64,000 bases of DNA, from positions 558,001 to 622,000 of the forward strand of contig NZ_HG938353.1 of the NCBI RefSeq assembly GCF_000731315.1, read 5' to 3'. Of the stretch, positions 46,075-54,558 are shown in pieces. The notes below the pieces were generated by a model. The model made no database searches and was not told the origin of the DNA. It was given only the letters and a program-made list of their open reading frames with translations. Each line of letters opens with the position of its first letter. The first letter of the stretch is position 1. Origin of the DNA: Neorhizobium galegae bv. orientalis str. HAMBI 540 (lineage in GTDB: Bacteria > Pseudomonadota > Alphaproteobacteria > Rhizobiales > Rhizobiaceae). Position numbers and translations under genes: made by a program.

Positions 46075-46932
46075 TCACTCGAAGGCGAGCGAGGTTTCCA
46101 TGGCCCGGTTGCCGGCGATCACGAGAATGCCCCAGCGCTTGCCCCTGATGTCGTAATTCTTCGGCAGCTTGCCGACCGGCATGTCGAGCGCGTAGGCGTC
46201 GCCGTCGCGCCGGCCGTTGACGCCGTCGAAGAGCACATGGCCTTGCGGACCGGTGACGATCACCTGCGGCGGCACCACGCTGCCGGGCGGCAGCTTCAGC
46301 TTCAGGCTCAGGTTGTCGCGCCCCTGCGTCATCGCATAATGGGTGACGGCGAAATCATCCGATGGTGCTTCCGGGAGCTCTGACGTCGCGGCATTGAGGA
46401 TCATCGCCTCTTCGACCGGCGTGCCTTTGACGGCCCCGAGCTGCAACGAGAATTCCGCCTGAAAGGGAATACAGATATTGCGGCAAAGACCGACGAAGGC
46501 GGAGGCGCCGAGGTTCAGGGGCTTGCCGGGATCTTCCATCTTCAGCTCGAAGGGCAGGGCGACCGCATGGTCGTAGCCTATGTCGCGCAGTTTGCCATTG
46601 TCGATCCGCTTCGGCACGGGATAGCTCATGCTGCTCAGCGTCACGCCGCTTGCCTTGGAAAACACCATCTGCGGCGGAATGCCGGCATCGCCCGGCTCCT
46701 TCCAATAGGTGATCCAGCCGGCTTTCGGTTCGATCTGCAGCGCGCCGCGCACCGTGCCGTCGGGCTCCGGCGGCATCGCCACGATCCGCATGCGGCCGCC
46801 CTCGTTGCTCGCCCATGGCGTGGTCTCGGCGCAGCTCATCGAGGCAATGCCCAGGACAGCGCCCACAGTGATGCACGCGGCGACCACGGTCGGCGCGCGA
46901 GAGGGCATGCTGCTCAGCGAAATTCTCTTCAT
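46075..46932 (-). CDS. Secreted DsbD N-terminal-domain protein (stand-alone)
   Basis: A 285-residue protein with a signal peptide (KRISL to SMSCAE) and a single domain matching the periplasmic N-terminal domain of DsbD: ALQIEPKAGWITYWKEPGDAGIPPQM, YPVPKRIDNGKLRDIGYDHAVALPFEL, and the Cys pair in GLCRNICIPFQAEFSL. The membrane and C-terminal thioredoxin domains of full DsbD are missing. It may shuttle electrons to envelope proteins from a separate CcdA- or ScsB-like partner. I start at ATG 46932. It is divergent from the UPF0301 gene. Confidence 0.85.
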   Translation of the reverse strand: MKRISLSSMPSRAPTVVAACITVGAVLGIASMSCAETTPWASNEGGRMRIVAMPPEPDGTVRGALQIEPKAGWITYWKEPGDAGIPPQMVFSKASGVTLSSMSYPVPKRIDNGKLRDIGYDHAVALPFELKMEDPGKPLNLGASAFVGLCRNICIPFQAEFSLQLGAVKGTPVEEAMILNAATSELPEAPSDDFAVTHYAMTQGRDNLSLKLKLPPGSVVPPQVIVTGPQGHVLFDGVNGRRDGDAYALDMPVGKLPKNYDIRGKRWGILVIAGNRAMETSLAFE

Positions 46933-47083
46933 CGACCAAGCGTTTAACTGATTGGCCCTGTCCGAACCAGTCACGAGCCGATCATTTTCGGTTGATTGAT
47001 CGGCCCGACTGCCCCATCTTGATGGAATTGCAATCGACGCTCTCCTGCCCGTTGGCTGCGCCGGAAGGCAGGCTGGAGGCATC

Positions 47084-47689
47084 ATGTCTTTCTCGACCCT
47101 CGGGGACAAGAGCGAACGGGGCTTCCTGGACGGACAGTTCCTGATTGCCATGCCAAGCATGCAGGACAGCAATTTCACCCGTGCCGTCGTTTATATATGT
47201 GCCCATTCGCAGGCCGGCGCGATGGGTTTCATCATCAATCGCGCCCAGCAGATTTCCTTCACGGACGTCCTCCACCACCTGAAGATCATGGATCAGGCCG
47301 ACACGATCATGCTGCCGCTGCAGACCCGCGATTTCCCGATCCTGTCAGGCGGTCCGGTCGAGACCGGCCGCGGCTTCGTGCTGCATTCGGACGACTTTGT
47401 CAGCGAATCCTCCATTCCCGTCAGTGACGACATCTCGCTGACCGCCACGCTCGATATCATCCGCGCCATCTGCGACGGGCGGGGACCGGCGCGCGCCACG
47501 ATGCTGCTCGGTTATGCCGGCTGGGGCGCCGGCCAGCTGGAACTCGAGATTGCCAATAACGGCTGGCTGAATTGCCCCGCCAGCGACGAACTGATCTTCG
47601 ACCGGGCGCTGGAGGGCAAATACGAACGTGCCCTGGCGCTGCTCGGTGTCAGCCCGGAAATGCTCTCCAGCGAAGCCGGCCACGCCTGA
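47084..47689 (+). CDS. UPF0301 (YqgE/AlgH) family protein
   Basis: A 201-residue protein with the typical blocks [54 protein letters not shown] and [22 protein letters not shown]. The family is very widespread; a regulatory role was proposed in Pseudomonas (AlgH) but the molecular function is not settled. It has no signal peptide, so it is cytosolic. Confidence 0.92.
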   Translation: MSFSTLGDKSERGFLDGQFLIAMPSMQDSNFTRAVVYICAHSQAGAMGFIINRAQQISFTDVLHHLKIMDQADTIMLPLQTRDFPILSGGPVETGRGFVLHSDDFVSESSIPVSDDISLTATLDIIRAICDGRGPARATMLLGYAGWGAGQLELEIANNGWLNCPASDELIFDRALEGKYERALALLGVSPEMLSSEAGHA

Positions 47690-47779
47690 TCGTTCAATTT
47701 GAAAAGATTTGCGGAACGAAGCCTCCAGCCCGGAGTTCTTTTCCCAGCAGGACGATGGACGTCCTCGTGAAGGAGAAGC

Positions 47780-47974
47780 ATGATGGGCAGCACCAGTGAC
47801 AAGATGGCCGGCAAGGCCAATGAAATGGCAGGCAAGGCCAAGCAGGCGGCCGGCGATATGACCGACAATCCGAAGCTCAAGGCAAAGGGTGCTGGCCAGG
47901 AAGCCAAGGGCCATGCGCAGCAGGCCAAGGGCAAGGTCAAGGATGCCGCAAAGGGCGTTGTCGACCGCATGTAA
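47780..47974 (+). CDS. CsbD-family stress protein
   Basis: A 64-residue hydrophilic protein made of Lys/Ala/Gly-rich helical repeats (DKMAGKANEMAGKAKQAAGD, KAKGAGQEAKGHAQQAKGKV). CsbD-like proteins are induced by general stress in many bacteria and are probably disordered until they bind a partner. The ribosome site AAGGAGAAGC precedes ATG-ATG. A terminator follows. Confidence 0.9.
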   Translation: MMGSTSDKMAGKANEMAGKAKQAAGDMTDNPKLKAKGAGQEAKGHAQQAKGKVKDAAKGVVDRM

Positions 47975-48000
47975 CGGTTACGCTACAAGGTTAGAATGCG

Positions 48001-48034
48001 AACCTGTTCCGGCTCCGGCCGGAGCAGGTTTTCT
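48001..48034 (+). terminator. Terminator after the csbD-like gene
   Basis: 13-base stem AACCTGTTCCGGC / GCCGGAGCAGGTT (one G-T pair), 4-base loop, then TTTTCT. It lies 26 bases after the stop. Confidence 0.8.
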
Positions 48035-48066
48035 GTATCCGCCCCCTTGAAACCGACGGACATTCC

Positions 48067-49134
48067 ATGCGCCTCTACGACTGCGATCATTGCGGCCAGA
48101 CCATCCATTTCGACAATCGCTCCTGCGTCAACTGCGGCCACCGGCTGGCTTTCGTCCCGGAGCACCTGGCCATGCATGCTCTCGTACAGGATGAAGGGGA
48201 GGAAACATGGCATCTTGTCGCCCGGCCGGACTACAAGGTGCGACACTGCGCCAATGCGGCGATGGACATCTGCAACTGGACGGTCAGCGCTGACGATCCG
48301 CATCCGTTCTGCCCCGCATGCCGGCATAACCGACTGGTTCCGGATGCCTCGACCGAGGTCGGCCTCAGCCAGTGGCGGCGCATCAGCCAGGCGCAACGGC
48401 ATCTCTTCTATTCGCTTCTGCGCTGGAACCTGCCGCACACCAATCGCGACGAGGATCCCCAGGGTGGCCTCGTCTTCGATTTCCTGATCGACGCGGTGCA
48501 GCCTGACGGCACCGTCGTGCCGGCCATGACCGGTCACGAGGACGGACTGATCGCCATCCGCGCCGCCGAGGCCGACGATGCGACCCGTGAGCAGGTGCGC
48601 GTCTCGATGAACGAACCCTATCGCACCATGCTCGGACATTTCCGCCATGAGACCGGTCATTATATCTGGGACAAGCTGGTGCGCGACGGCGGCAGGCTGG
48701 GGGAATTCCGCGCCATCTTCGGTGACGAGAACCTCGACTACGGCGCTGCGCTGCAGAGAAATTATGAGCAGGGCCCGCCGTCCGGCTGGCAGGATTTCTA
48801 CATCAGCACCTATGCCAGCACCCACCCCTGGGAGGATTTCGCCGAGTGCTTCGCCCACTATCTGCACATCGTCGACACGCTGGAGACCGCCCGTGCCTAT
48901 GGCATGGTGATCGAGCCGCGCGGCCATGCGGAAATGGCGGCGGAAGTGGCCTTCAACCCCTATGCGGCGCGTGATGCGGAGCAGCTTGTCTCCGCCTGGG
49001 TGCCATTCAGCATGGCACTCAACAGCATCCACCGCTCGATGGGCCAGCCGGATCTCTATCCGTTCGTGCTGTCGCAGGCCGTCATGGTGAAACTGGAATA
49101 TATTCACCGGCTGATCCATTCCCGGAGAGGGTAG
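48067..49134 (+). CDS. Zinc-ribbon putative metallopeptidase (DUF2248-like)
   Basis: A 355-residue protein. The N-terminal zinc ribbon has the cysteines CDHCG and CVNCGH (residues 5-23). The peptidase-like domain carries HFRHETGHYIWD (HExxH-type zinc site, with the downstream Glu in PWEDFAECFAHYLHI). Members of the group are annotated as putative zinc-binding metallopeptidases; none has a well-known substrate. Cytosolic, no signal peptide. Confidence 0.88.
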   Translation: MRLYDCDHCGQTIHFDNRSCVNCGHRLAFVPEHLAMHALVQDEGEETWHLVARPDYKVRHCANAAMDICNWTVSADDPHPFCPACRHNRLVPDASTEVGLSQWRRISQAQRHLFYSLLRWNLPHTNRDEDPQGGLVFDFLIDAVQPDGTVVPAMTGHEDGLIAIRAAEADDATREQVRVSMNEPYRTMLGHFRHETGHYIWDKLVRDGGRLGEFRAIFGDENLDYGAALQRNYEQGPPSGWQDFYISTYASTHPWEDFAECFAHYLHIVDTLETARAYGMVIEPRGHAEMAAEVAFNPYAARDAEQLVSAWVPFSMALNSIHRSMGQPDLYPFVLSQAVMVKLEYIHRLIHSRRG

Positions 49135-49146
49135 GGAACTCAGGCG

Positions 49147-49186
49147 AAAAAAAGAAAACCCGCCTTTCGGTGGATCGAAAGGCGGG
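49147..49186 (-). terminator. Strong leftward Rho-independent terminator
   Basis: Perfect 11-base stem CCCGCCTTTCG / CGAAAGGCGGG with a 6-base loop. On the minus strand it is followed by TTTTCTTTTTTT; on the plus strand by GTGTAGTTTGTG, which is a poor T tract, so the main orientation is leftward. Confidence 0.85.
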
Positions 49187-49217
49187 GTGTAGTTTGTGGG
49201 GCGCATTCAGAGACCCC
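49147..49217 (-). ncRNA. Candidate trans-acting small RNA (about 71 nt)
   Basis: Leftward transcript predicted from a promoter (-35 TTGACG, 17-base spacer, -10 CCTAAT) and an intrinsic terminator. It would begin GGGGUCUCUGAAUGCGCCCC, able to form a weak hairpin, continue with an unpaired ACAAACUACAC segment, and end in the terminator stem with its U tract. There is no leftward protein gene upstream for the terminator to serve, as the next leftward gene (DUF1801) ends 247 bases away. The name and target are unknown. The promoter is a good but not perfect match. Confidence 0.6.
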
Positions 49218-49222
49218 TGGGA

Positions 49223-49251
49223 ATTAGGGGGCAAGATCACGATTTCGTCAA
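49223..49251 (-). promoter_or_regulatory. Promoter of the candidate small RNA
   Basis: On the minus strand TTGACG (49251-49246), 17 bases, then CCTAAT (49228-49223). The first transcribed base would be a G at about 49217. Confidence 0.55.
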
Positions 49252-49463
49252 CTCGAAATATGCATTTTCATATTTTTGGGGAGGCTGCACCGTATTGAAA
49301 CAGCGCTTTTCGCCTCTCATTCCTGACAAACGACGATGTATATTATTTATTACCCGTTATTATCTCTAGTTTTTTGTCCCTCGATAGCTCTTGAACGTGC
49401 TGTCCCGATAGAAGGCTGCGGCGTGGGAAATGATCGGGGCTGGTCTAACAGTTAAGCCCCTGA

Positions 49464-49886
49464 TCAGGCGCTCTTCGGCTTCTTTTGGGACCGGGCGGCA
49501 TTCAATGCCACGGCGGCGCGGATAAGTGCCTTCAACGCCTCTTCATCGATCTTGTCGCTCTCGTGGAGATCGATGGCGCGCCGGGTATTGCCGTCGAGGC
49601 TGGAGTTGAAGAGGCCTGACGGATCCTCCAGCGAAGCCCCTTTGGCAAAGGTCAGTTTCACTGCATTCTTGTAGGTCTCGCCGGTGCAGATGATCCCGCC
49701 GAGCTCCCAGACCGGAACCCCTCGCCACTTCCATTCCTCGACCACGCCGGGCTCTGCCTGCTTGATCAGAGACCGGACACGAGCGAGCGTCTCGCCCCGC
49801 CAATCGCCAAGCTCGCTGATCCGCGCGTCGATCAGCTGTGCCGGAGAGGCTTGCTTGTCCGTCGAACTGCTTTTTATCGTTTCCAT
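49464..49886 (-). CDS. DUF1801 domain protein
   Basis: A 140-residue protein with the YdhG/DUF1801 text ISELGDWRGETLARVRSLIKQAEPGVVEEWKWRG and AVKLTFAKGASLEDPSGLFN. Frataxin-like fold; function not established. I start at ATG 49886 because GAAGGA stands upstream; ATG 49907 is also in frame. Last gene of an ArsR-led operon and a relative of its neighbour (49929-50396). Confidence 0.82.
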   Translation of the reverse strand: METIKSSSTDKQASPAQLIDARISELGDWRGETLARVRSLIKQAEPGVVEEWKWRGVPVWELGGIICTGETYKNAVKLTFAKGASLEDPSGLFNSSLDGNTRRAIDLHESDKIDEEALKALIRAAVALNAARSQKKPKSA

Positions 49887-49928
49887 GGTTGCCGTCGCTT
49901 CCTTCATGCTGTTGCGTTTCGCCCGTTG

Positions 49929-50396
49929 CTACATTCGTTCGCCGGGCAACTGACTGGCCTGCTTCACCCAATCGGCTAGCTGCGCTTCGTCGAGTTCGTC
50001 TCCCTCATGGATATGGACGTAGCGCATCTGCGGCGTCTTGGAGGTGCCGGGAGGGATTGGACTGAGCGAGGCGCCGCGGAAGAAGGCCAGCTTGATGTAT
50101 TTCGCGAAGCAATGGACGCCGAGGAACCAGCCGTCGCCCTCGATGCCATAGAGCGGCGAGTTCCATTTGACCGCCTTGTAAACGTTGGGGACGGTGCTGG
50201 TGACGAGCGCGTCGAGGCGGCGCCCGACATCGCTTTTCCAGCCCGGCATGGCCGCGATATAGGCCTGCACCGGGGCGTCGCCATAACCCTTGGCGATCTG
50301 CGGATTGCCGCCCGAGAGCAGCACCGGCCCCGCACCGACATCACCGGCGGATGCCTTGGCAATATTCACGGGCGTTTTGGACGGCTTGCCGGCCAT
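49929..50396 (-). CDS. DUF1801 domain protein, second copy
   Basis: A 155-residue protein of the same DUF1801 fold as the gene after it: PVQAYIAAMPGWKSDVGRRLDALVTSTVPNVYKAVKWNSPLYG, FAKYIKLAFFRGASLSP. ATG 50396 has AGGAG 9 bases upstream; the frame continues far beyond as a shadow. The two paralogues are only about 40 bases apart, suggesting an old tandem duplication, although their sequences are now very different. Confidence 0.85.
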   Translation of the reverse strand: MAGKPSKTPVNIAKASAGDVGAGPVLLSGGNPQIAKGYGDAPVQAYIAAMPGWKSDVGRRLDALVTSTVPNVYKAVKWNSPLYGIEGDGWFLGVHCFAKYIKLAFFRGASLSPIPPGTSKTPQMRYVHIHEGDELDEAQLADWVKQASQLPGERM

Positions 50397-50407
50397 TCGC
50401 TTCACTC

Positions 50408-50623
50408 CTATCCACGAACATCTTGCCCGCCACGGCGGGCATAAGGCAGCGCAAACAGATATAGGCCGCTGAACAATAGCAGGAAGAGCGGGAGCAGGGG
50501 AGAATAGACCACCCACAGGGGCGGTTCCCCAAAGCCCATGGCGACGAAATTGGCCACCACGGTGATCGTGAAGACGATCGACAGCCAGCGGTGGACCTGC
50601 CGAGTAAGCGTGTTCCAGTTCAA
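50408..50623 (-). CDS. 71-residue two-helix membrane protein
   Basis: Starts with TTG at 50623, preceded by a very strong ribosome site (AGAGGAGG, 8 bases away), which decides the start. Sequence: NWNTLTRQVHRWLSIVF, helix 1 (SIVFTITVVANFVAM), helix 2 (YSPLLPLFLLLFSGLYLFAL), and a basic tail. It lies between the AHSA1 and DUF1801 genes in the same operon. The family is unknown to me; PepSY/DUF-type small membrane proteins look similar. Confidence 0.75.
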   Translation of the reverse strand: MNWNTLTRQVHRWLSIVFTITVVANFVAMGFGEPPLWVVYSPLLPLFLLLFSGLYLFALPYARRGGQDVRG

Positions 50624-50697
50624 CGGTAATACCTCCTCTGAAAACAAGCGGCCCTGCCGCCCTGTAAAAAAATCCGGCCGTGGCCTGTCGCCAGACC

Positions 50698-51129
50698 TCA
50701 GTCGATCCCCGCCAAAACCGTCTCCAGCGCTCCGAGGAATCCCTGCCATCCATGGCGGGCACCGTTGTAGGCGAGTTTCTGCTCGGGCCTGAAGCCGGAT
50801 TGCTCCATGCGCAGATGGGTTCCGGTGCGGGTCGGGGTGAGCGTCAGGGTCACTACGCTTTTCAGATTATAGGCCGCATCGTCGTGTGCATGGTCCCAGG
50901 TGTAGGAGAGCTTTTTATGAACCTCCACAGCCAGCACTTCGCAGTCCAGCACGCCGCCCCATTCGCCGCGAAGCTTGAAGCGGTGCCCGACGGCCGGCTG
51001 GAAATCGTTCTTCATCAGCCATTCCTCGATCAGGTGCTGCTGCGTGAGCGCGCGCCAGACCTTTTCCGCCGGGTGAGGAATATCGCGTTCGACGACGACG
51101 GTGCGCGTTTCGGTCGAGGTCTCGTTCAT
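50698..51129 (-). CDS. AHSA1/SRPBCC-domain protein
   Basis: A 143-residue START-like protein: VVVERDIPHPAEKVWRALTQQHLIEEWLM and the C-terminal GWQGFLGALETVLA. The fold has a deep hydrophobic cavity. The gene overlaps the ArsR gene by 4 bases; this pair (ArsR-type regulator plus AHSA1) is very frequent in bacteria. Ligand unknown. Confidence 0.9.
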   Translation of the reverse strand: MNETSTETRTVVVERDIPHPAEKVWRALTQQHLIEEWLMKNDFQPAVGHRFKLRGEWGGVLDCEVLAVEVHKKLSYTWDHAHDDAAYNLKSVVTLTLTPTRTGTHLRMEQSGFRPEQKLAYNGARHGWQGFLGALETVLAGID

Positions 51130-51458
51130 TGGTCCATCCTTTTGAGTAGGTCTTCGAGCTTGTCGAAGCGGTTTTGCCAGAATCCGGCCATCTCGCTTGT
51201 CCAGTCTACCAGCGGGGCGAGTGCGCCGAGCTGCGCGCTGTAATGCGTCTGGCGGCCTTCATGACGATCGCGCACCAGCCCGGCGCGCTTCAGCAAGCCG
51301 AGATGTTTCGAGACGACCGGCTGCGAAACCCCGGCCTGCGCCGTGAGCACCCCGACCGTCTTCTCGCCTTCCCGGCACAGCCGTTCGAAAATGGCTCGGC
51401 GCGTGGGGTCGGCGAGCGTTCTGAAGAGCACATCGTGAGCGTCCGACACTAAATTCAT
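51126..51458 (-). CDS. ArsR-family transcriptional regulator
   Basis: A 110-residue winged helix-turn-helix repressor: LFRTLADPTRRAIFERLCREGEKTVGVLTAQAGVSQPVVSKHLGLLKRAGLV. It has no metal-binding cysteines of the ArsR/SmtB type, so it probably senses something else. The start is ATG 51458 or the GTG 9 bases later. The inverted repeat at 51467-51488 is its likely own operator. Confidence 0.9.
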   Translation of the reverse strand: MNLVSDAHDVLFRTLADPTRRAIFERLCREGEKTVGVLTAQAGVSQPVVSKHLGLLKRAGLVRDRHEGRQTHYSAQLGALAPLVDWTSEMAGFWQNRFDKLEDLLKRMDQ

Positions 51459-51466
51459 ACCTCGTT

Positions 51467-51488
51467 GGCTATGGATTAACGTATAGCC
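51467..51488. promoter_or_regulatory. Putative ArsR operator
   Basis: Inverted repeat GGCTAT-N10-ATAGCC just before the ArsR start, with one more AGCTAT half at 51493-51498. The position across the expected promoter fits autorepression. Confidence 0.6.
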
Positions 51489-51645
51489 AGGGAGCTATGA
51501 ATAAGTCAAGCGGGAACAGGAGGCCTCAAAGCGGTTTCGCTGGACCCGGAGTGGCTGCGTGTGGATTTCTCATGCCCTGGGGGCTATGCATCGTATGATG
51601 CCGATACCGGTCCGCGAGGGGCGATGGACCCCGGCGCAGTACGCT

Positions 51646-54558
51646 TTAGGCCCGCTTGGTCAGCGGAAAGCGCTCTTTCAGAAGCCGGAGCACGGCGTCT
51701 GCTGGGGCAGGCGGACCGAACAGATAGCTCTGGCCGAAATGGCAGCCCATCTTGGCGAGTTCCGCCGCATCCTCGTCGGTCTCCACGCCTTCCGCCACCA
51801 CGGTCATCTCCAGCGCGCGGGCCATGGCGATCACGGAGCGCAGCAGCACGGCCCGCTTTTCCGTTGCGTTGCGGACCAGCGCCTTGTCGAGCTTGATCGT
51901 GTCAAAGGGGAATTGCGTGAGGTAGGCGAGCGACGAATAGCCGGTGCCGAAATCGTCGAGCGCCAGGCTGAGGCCCGTCTCCTTGAGCTTGCCGAGCACC
52001 AGCCGCGCCTGTTCCGGGTTCTCCATCATCAGCGATTCGGTAAGCTCGAGCTTCAGCTGGCCCGGGTTGACCTGGGTCTTCTGCAGCAGTGCCCGCACGT
52101 CGTTATAAAGGTCTGCGTTGAGTAGCTGCGCGCTCGACAGGTTGACCGATACGAACACCGGCAGGTTGCCTGTCTGCTGCTGCCAGACCATCAGGTCCGA
52201 GGCGGCACGGTCGATGGCGAACAGGCCGAGCGGGCCGATCAGGTCCGACATCTCGGCAATCGGAATGAATTCCGACGGCGGAATACTACCACGCTTGGGA
52301 TGATCCCAGCGCATCAGCGCTTCGAACCCGGCAATCTCGCCGTCCTTCAGACGGATGATCGGCTGATAGGCAAGAAACAGCTCCTTGCGTTCGATGGCCC
52401 GGCGAAGGTCTGTTTCGATCTGTAGCTTGTCTGCGCCGGCGGCCCGGAACGCCGGGCGGAATGGCTCGACGCGGTTGCCGCCGGCGCGTTTCGCCCGATA
52501 CATGGCAAGTTCCGCGTCGGCCAGCATGCCCGAAGCGCTTTCCTGCTGGTCGACCCAGGAGGAGAGGCCGATCGAGGCGGTGAGGATGATCTCGCGGTTG
52601 GCGAAGTTGATCGGCACCATGATCGCCTTGGAAACCGCATCGGCAAAATCCGCCACCTTGGCGGGATCTCGCTCCGAAACCAGGATCAGTCCGAACTGGT
52701 CGCCGGCAAGCCGCGCCAGCGTATCCTGCGGCTTCAGCAGGCGGCGCAGGCGCCGGGTCAGCGCGATCAGGATATTGTCGCCGGCCGCGATGCCGAGTGA
52801 GTCATTGACCTGCTTGTAACGGTCGATGTCGATCGCCATCACAGTCGGACGCACGGTGTCGCCGCCGGGCGCCAGCGTCAGCACCGATTGCAGCCGGTCG
52901 AGGAAGACCTGGCGGTTTGGCAGGCCGGTCAGGTTGTCGTGCATCGCGTCCTGCAGCAGCCGCTCGACGGAGTTCTTCTGTTCGGTGACGTCGATGATCG
53001 TGCCGACGCAGCGGATGATTTCGCCGTTCGAGCCCAGCACCGGCCGGGCGCGGATTTGCAACCAGTGGAAATGCCCGTCCTCGGCGCGGATGCGGAATTC
53101 GTGGTTCAGCCGGCCGCGGCGGTGTTCCAGCAAGACGTCCAGTGTCGCGCGAAAACGGTCGCGATCATCGGGATGCAGCCGCGGCACCCAGTTGCGCACC
53201 GGCCCGTGCATGGCGCCGGAATCGAGCCCGAGGCGGGTCGATATGTCGGGCGTGGTGACGACGCGGTCGCGGGCCACGTCCCAGTCCCAGACGGTGTCGC
53301 CGCTGCCGGTCAGCGCCAGCGATTGCCGCTCGAGGTCGGAGAACAGGCCCTGCTGATAGGCGCCGCCGGCAAAGGCGTGCTGCATGACCGTGAAGCCGAT
53401 CAACAGAACGATCAGCACGAGGCCGCCGCCGAGTGCCGGCTGGATAATGTCGTTGTCGAGCTTGCCGGTCACCGTCAGCCAGCCGCCGAACAGCCAGACG
53501 AGGATCAGCGCCCAGGTCGGCACCAGCAGGATCGCCCGGTCGTAGCGGTTGAAGCCGAGATAGATGATCAACAGGATGCCGACGGTGCCGGTCAGCGCGA
53601 AGGAAAGGCGGGCGATACCTGCCGCGACTGACGGATCGTAAATCGCCACGCCGCCGAGCAGCACCAGGCCGACCACCCAGGCAAGCGTCGCGTAGCCGAG
53701 ATGCACGTGCCAGCGGTTGAGGTTGAGATAGGTGAACAGGAAGATCACGAGCGAGGAGGCGAGCGCCACTTCCGCGGCCGCGCGCCAGATGCGCTGGTCG
53801 CCCGACGTGACGGTGATCAACTTGTCGAGGAAGCCGAAATCGACGCAGATATAGGCGAGCACCGCCCAGGCAAGGGCTGCCGCCGCCGGCAACATCGACG
53901 TGCCCTTGACGACGAAGAGAATGGTCAGGAACACCGCCAGCAGGCCGGCAATGCCGAGCACGATGCCGCGATAGAGGGTGAACGAGTTGACCGTGTCCTT
54001 GTAGGCGTCCGGCTGCCAGAGATAGATCTGCGGCAGCGACGGCGTCGCCAGTTCCGCGACGAAGGTGATGGTCGAGCCGGGGTTCAGAGTAATCCGGAAA
54101 ACGTCGGCATCCGGGCTCGGTATCCTGTCGAGCGCAAAACCTTCCGAAGGCGTGATCGAGATGATGCGCTGCGAGCCGAGATCCGGCCAGAACATTTTCG
54201 AATTGGCGAGCCGGAAATGCGGCGCGACGATCACCCGTTCGAGCTGTTCTTCGGAGACGTTGGAAAGTGCAAAAACAGCCCAGTCGCCCTGGTGGCCGGG
54301 GGAACTGGCGCGCACCTCGATGCGGCGACGGATGCCGTCCGAGCCGGCGGCCGTCGACACCTGGAAGGCTTCGCCCTGGTTGACGTAGATATCCGTGGTT
54401 CTCGTAAGGTCGAGCGCTGTGTCGTCTCGCGAGATCTTGACCGGCTCAGCGGCGCGCGCAGTCGGCGCCGCCGTCAGCAATATGGCGGCAGCAAGGAGGG
54501 CGATGATCGCCGGAATAAATCGGATCAAAGGCGCAAGACGCAAGAACGAGGCACTCAT
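51646..54558 (-). CDS. 7TM sensor with degenerate GGDEF and intact EAL domain
   Basis: A 970-residue protein. Signal peptide (to about 36), a periplasmic 7TMR-DISM-like beta domain (about 40-190), seven hydrophobic helices (about 197-400), a PAS fold (about 415-525), a GGDEF-type domain whose motif is AGDQF at about 618-622, and an EAL domain with FEALMRWDHP (EAL about 746-748), LELTESLMM, LDDFGTGYSSLAYL and AEGVET. The altered GGDEF cannot make cyclic-di-GMP by known rules; it may bind GTP and regulate the phosphodiesterase. It is the last gene of the thrC operon, overlapping the acetyltransferase by 4 bases. Confidence 0.92.
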   Translation of the reverse strand: MSASFLRLAPLIRFIPAIIALLAAAILLTAAPTARAAEPVKISRDDTALDLTRTTDIYVNQGEAFQVSTAAGSDGIRRRIEVRASSPGHQGDWAVFALSNVSEEQLERVIVAPHFRLANSKMFWPDLGSQRIISITPSEGFALDRIPSPDADVFRITLNPGSTITFVAELATPSLPQIYLWQPDAYKDTVNSFTLYRGIVLGIAGLLAVFLTILFVVKGTSMLPAAAALAWAVLAYICVDFGFLDKLITVTSGDQRIWRAAAEVALASSLVIFLFTYLNLNRWHVHLGYATLAWVVGLVLLGGVAIYDPSVAAGIARLSFALTGTVGILLIIYLGFNRYDRAILLVPTWALILVWLFGGWLTVTGKLDNDIIQPALGGGLVLIVLLIGFTVMQHAFAGGAYQQGLFSDLERQSLALTGSGDTVWDWDVARDRVVTTPDISTRLGLDSGAMHGPVRNWVPRLHPDDRDRFRATLDVLLEHRRGRLNHEFRIRAEDGHFHWLQIRARPVLGSNGEIIRCVGTIIDVTEQKNSVERLLQDAMHDNLTGLPNRQVFLDRLQSVLTLAPGGDTVRPTVMAIDIDRYKQVNDSLGIAAGDNILIALTRRLRRLLKPQDTLARLAGDQFGLILVSERDPAKVADFADAVSKAIMVPINFANREIILTASIGLSSWVDQQESASGMLADAELAMYRAKRAGGNRVEPFRPAFRAAGADKLQIETDLRRAIERKELFLAYQPIIRLKDGEIAGFEALMRWDHPKRGSIPPSEFIPIAEMSDLIGPLGLFAIDRAASDLMVWQQQTGNLPVFVSVNLSSAQLLNADLYNDVRALLQKTQVNPGQLKLELTESLMMENPEQARLVLGKLKETGLSLALDDFGTGYSSLAYLTQFPFDTIKLDKALVRNATEKRAVLLRSVIAMARALEMTVVAEGVETDEDAAELAKMGCHFGQSYLFGPPAPADAVLRLLKERFPLTKRA

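Larger units (their letters stand above)
49135..49463. other. Non-coding region between convergent genes
   Basis: About 330 bases with no credible protein gene. The left part holds a strong terminator hairpin and a candidate leftward small RNA with its own promoter (49147-49251). The right part (about 49255-49380) is much richer in A and T than the neighbouring genes, with runs such as tatattatttattaccc, and has no visible function. Confidence 0.6.

Noticed and set aside
47780..47974. Lys/Ala/Gly repeats in the csbD-like gene taken as a DNA repeat array
   Set aside because: They are the normal low-complexity helical repeats of CsbD proteins.
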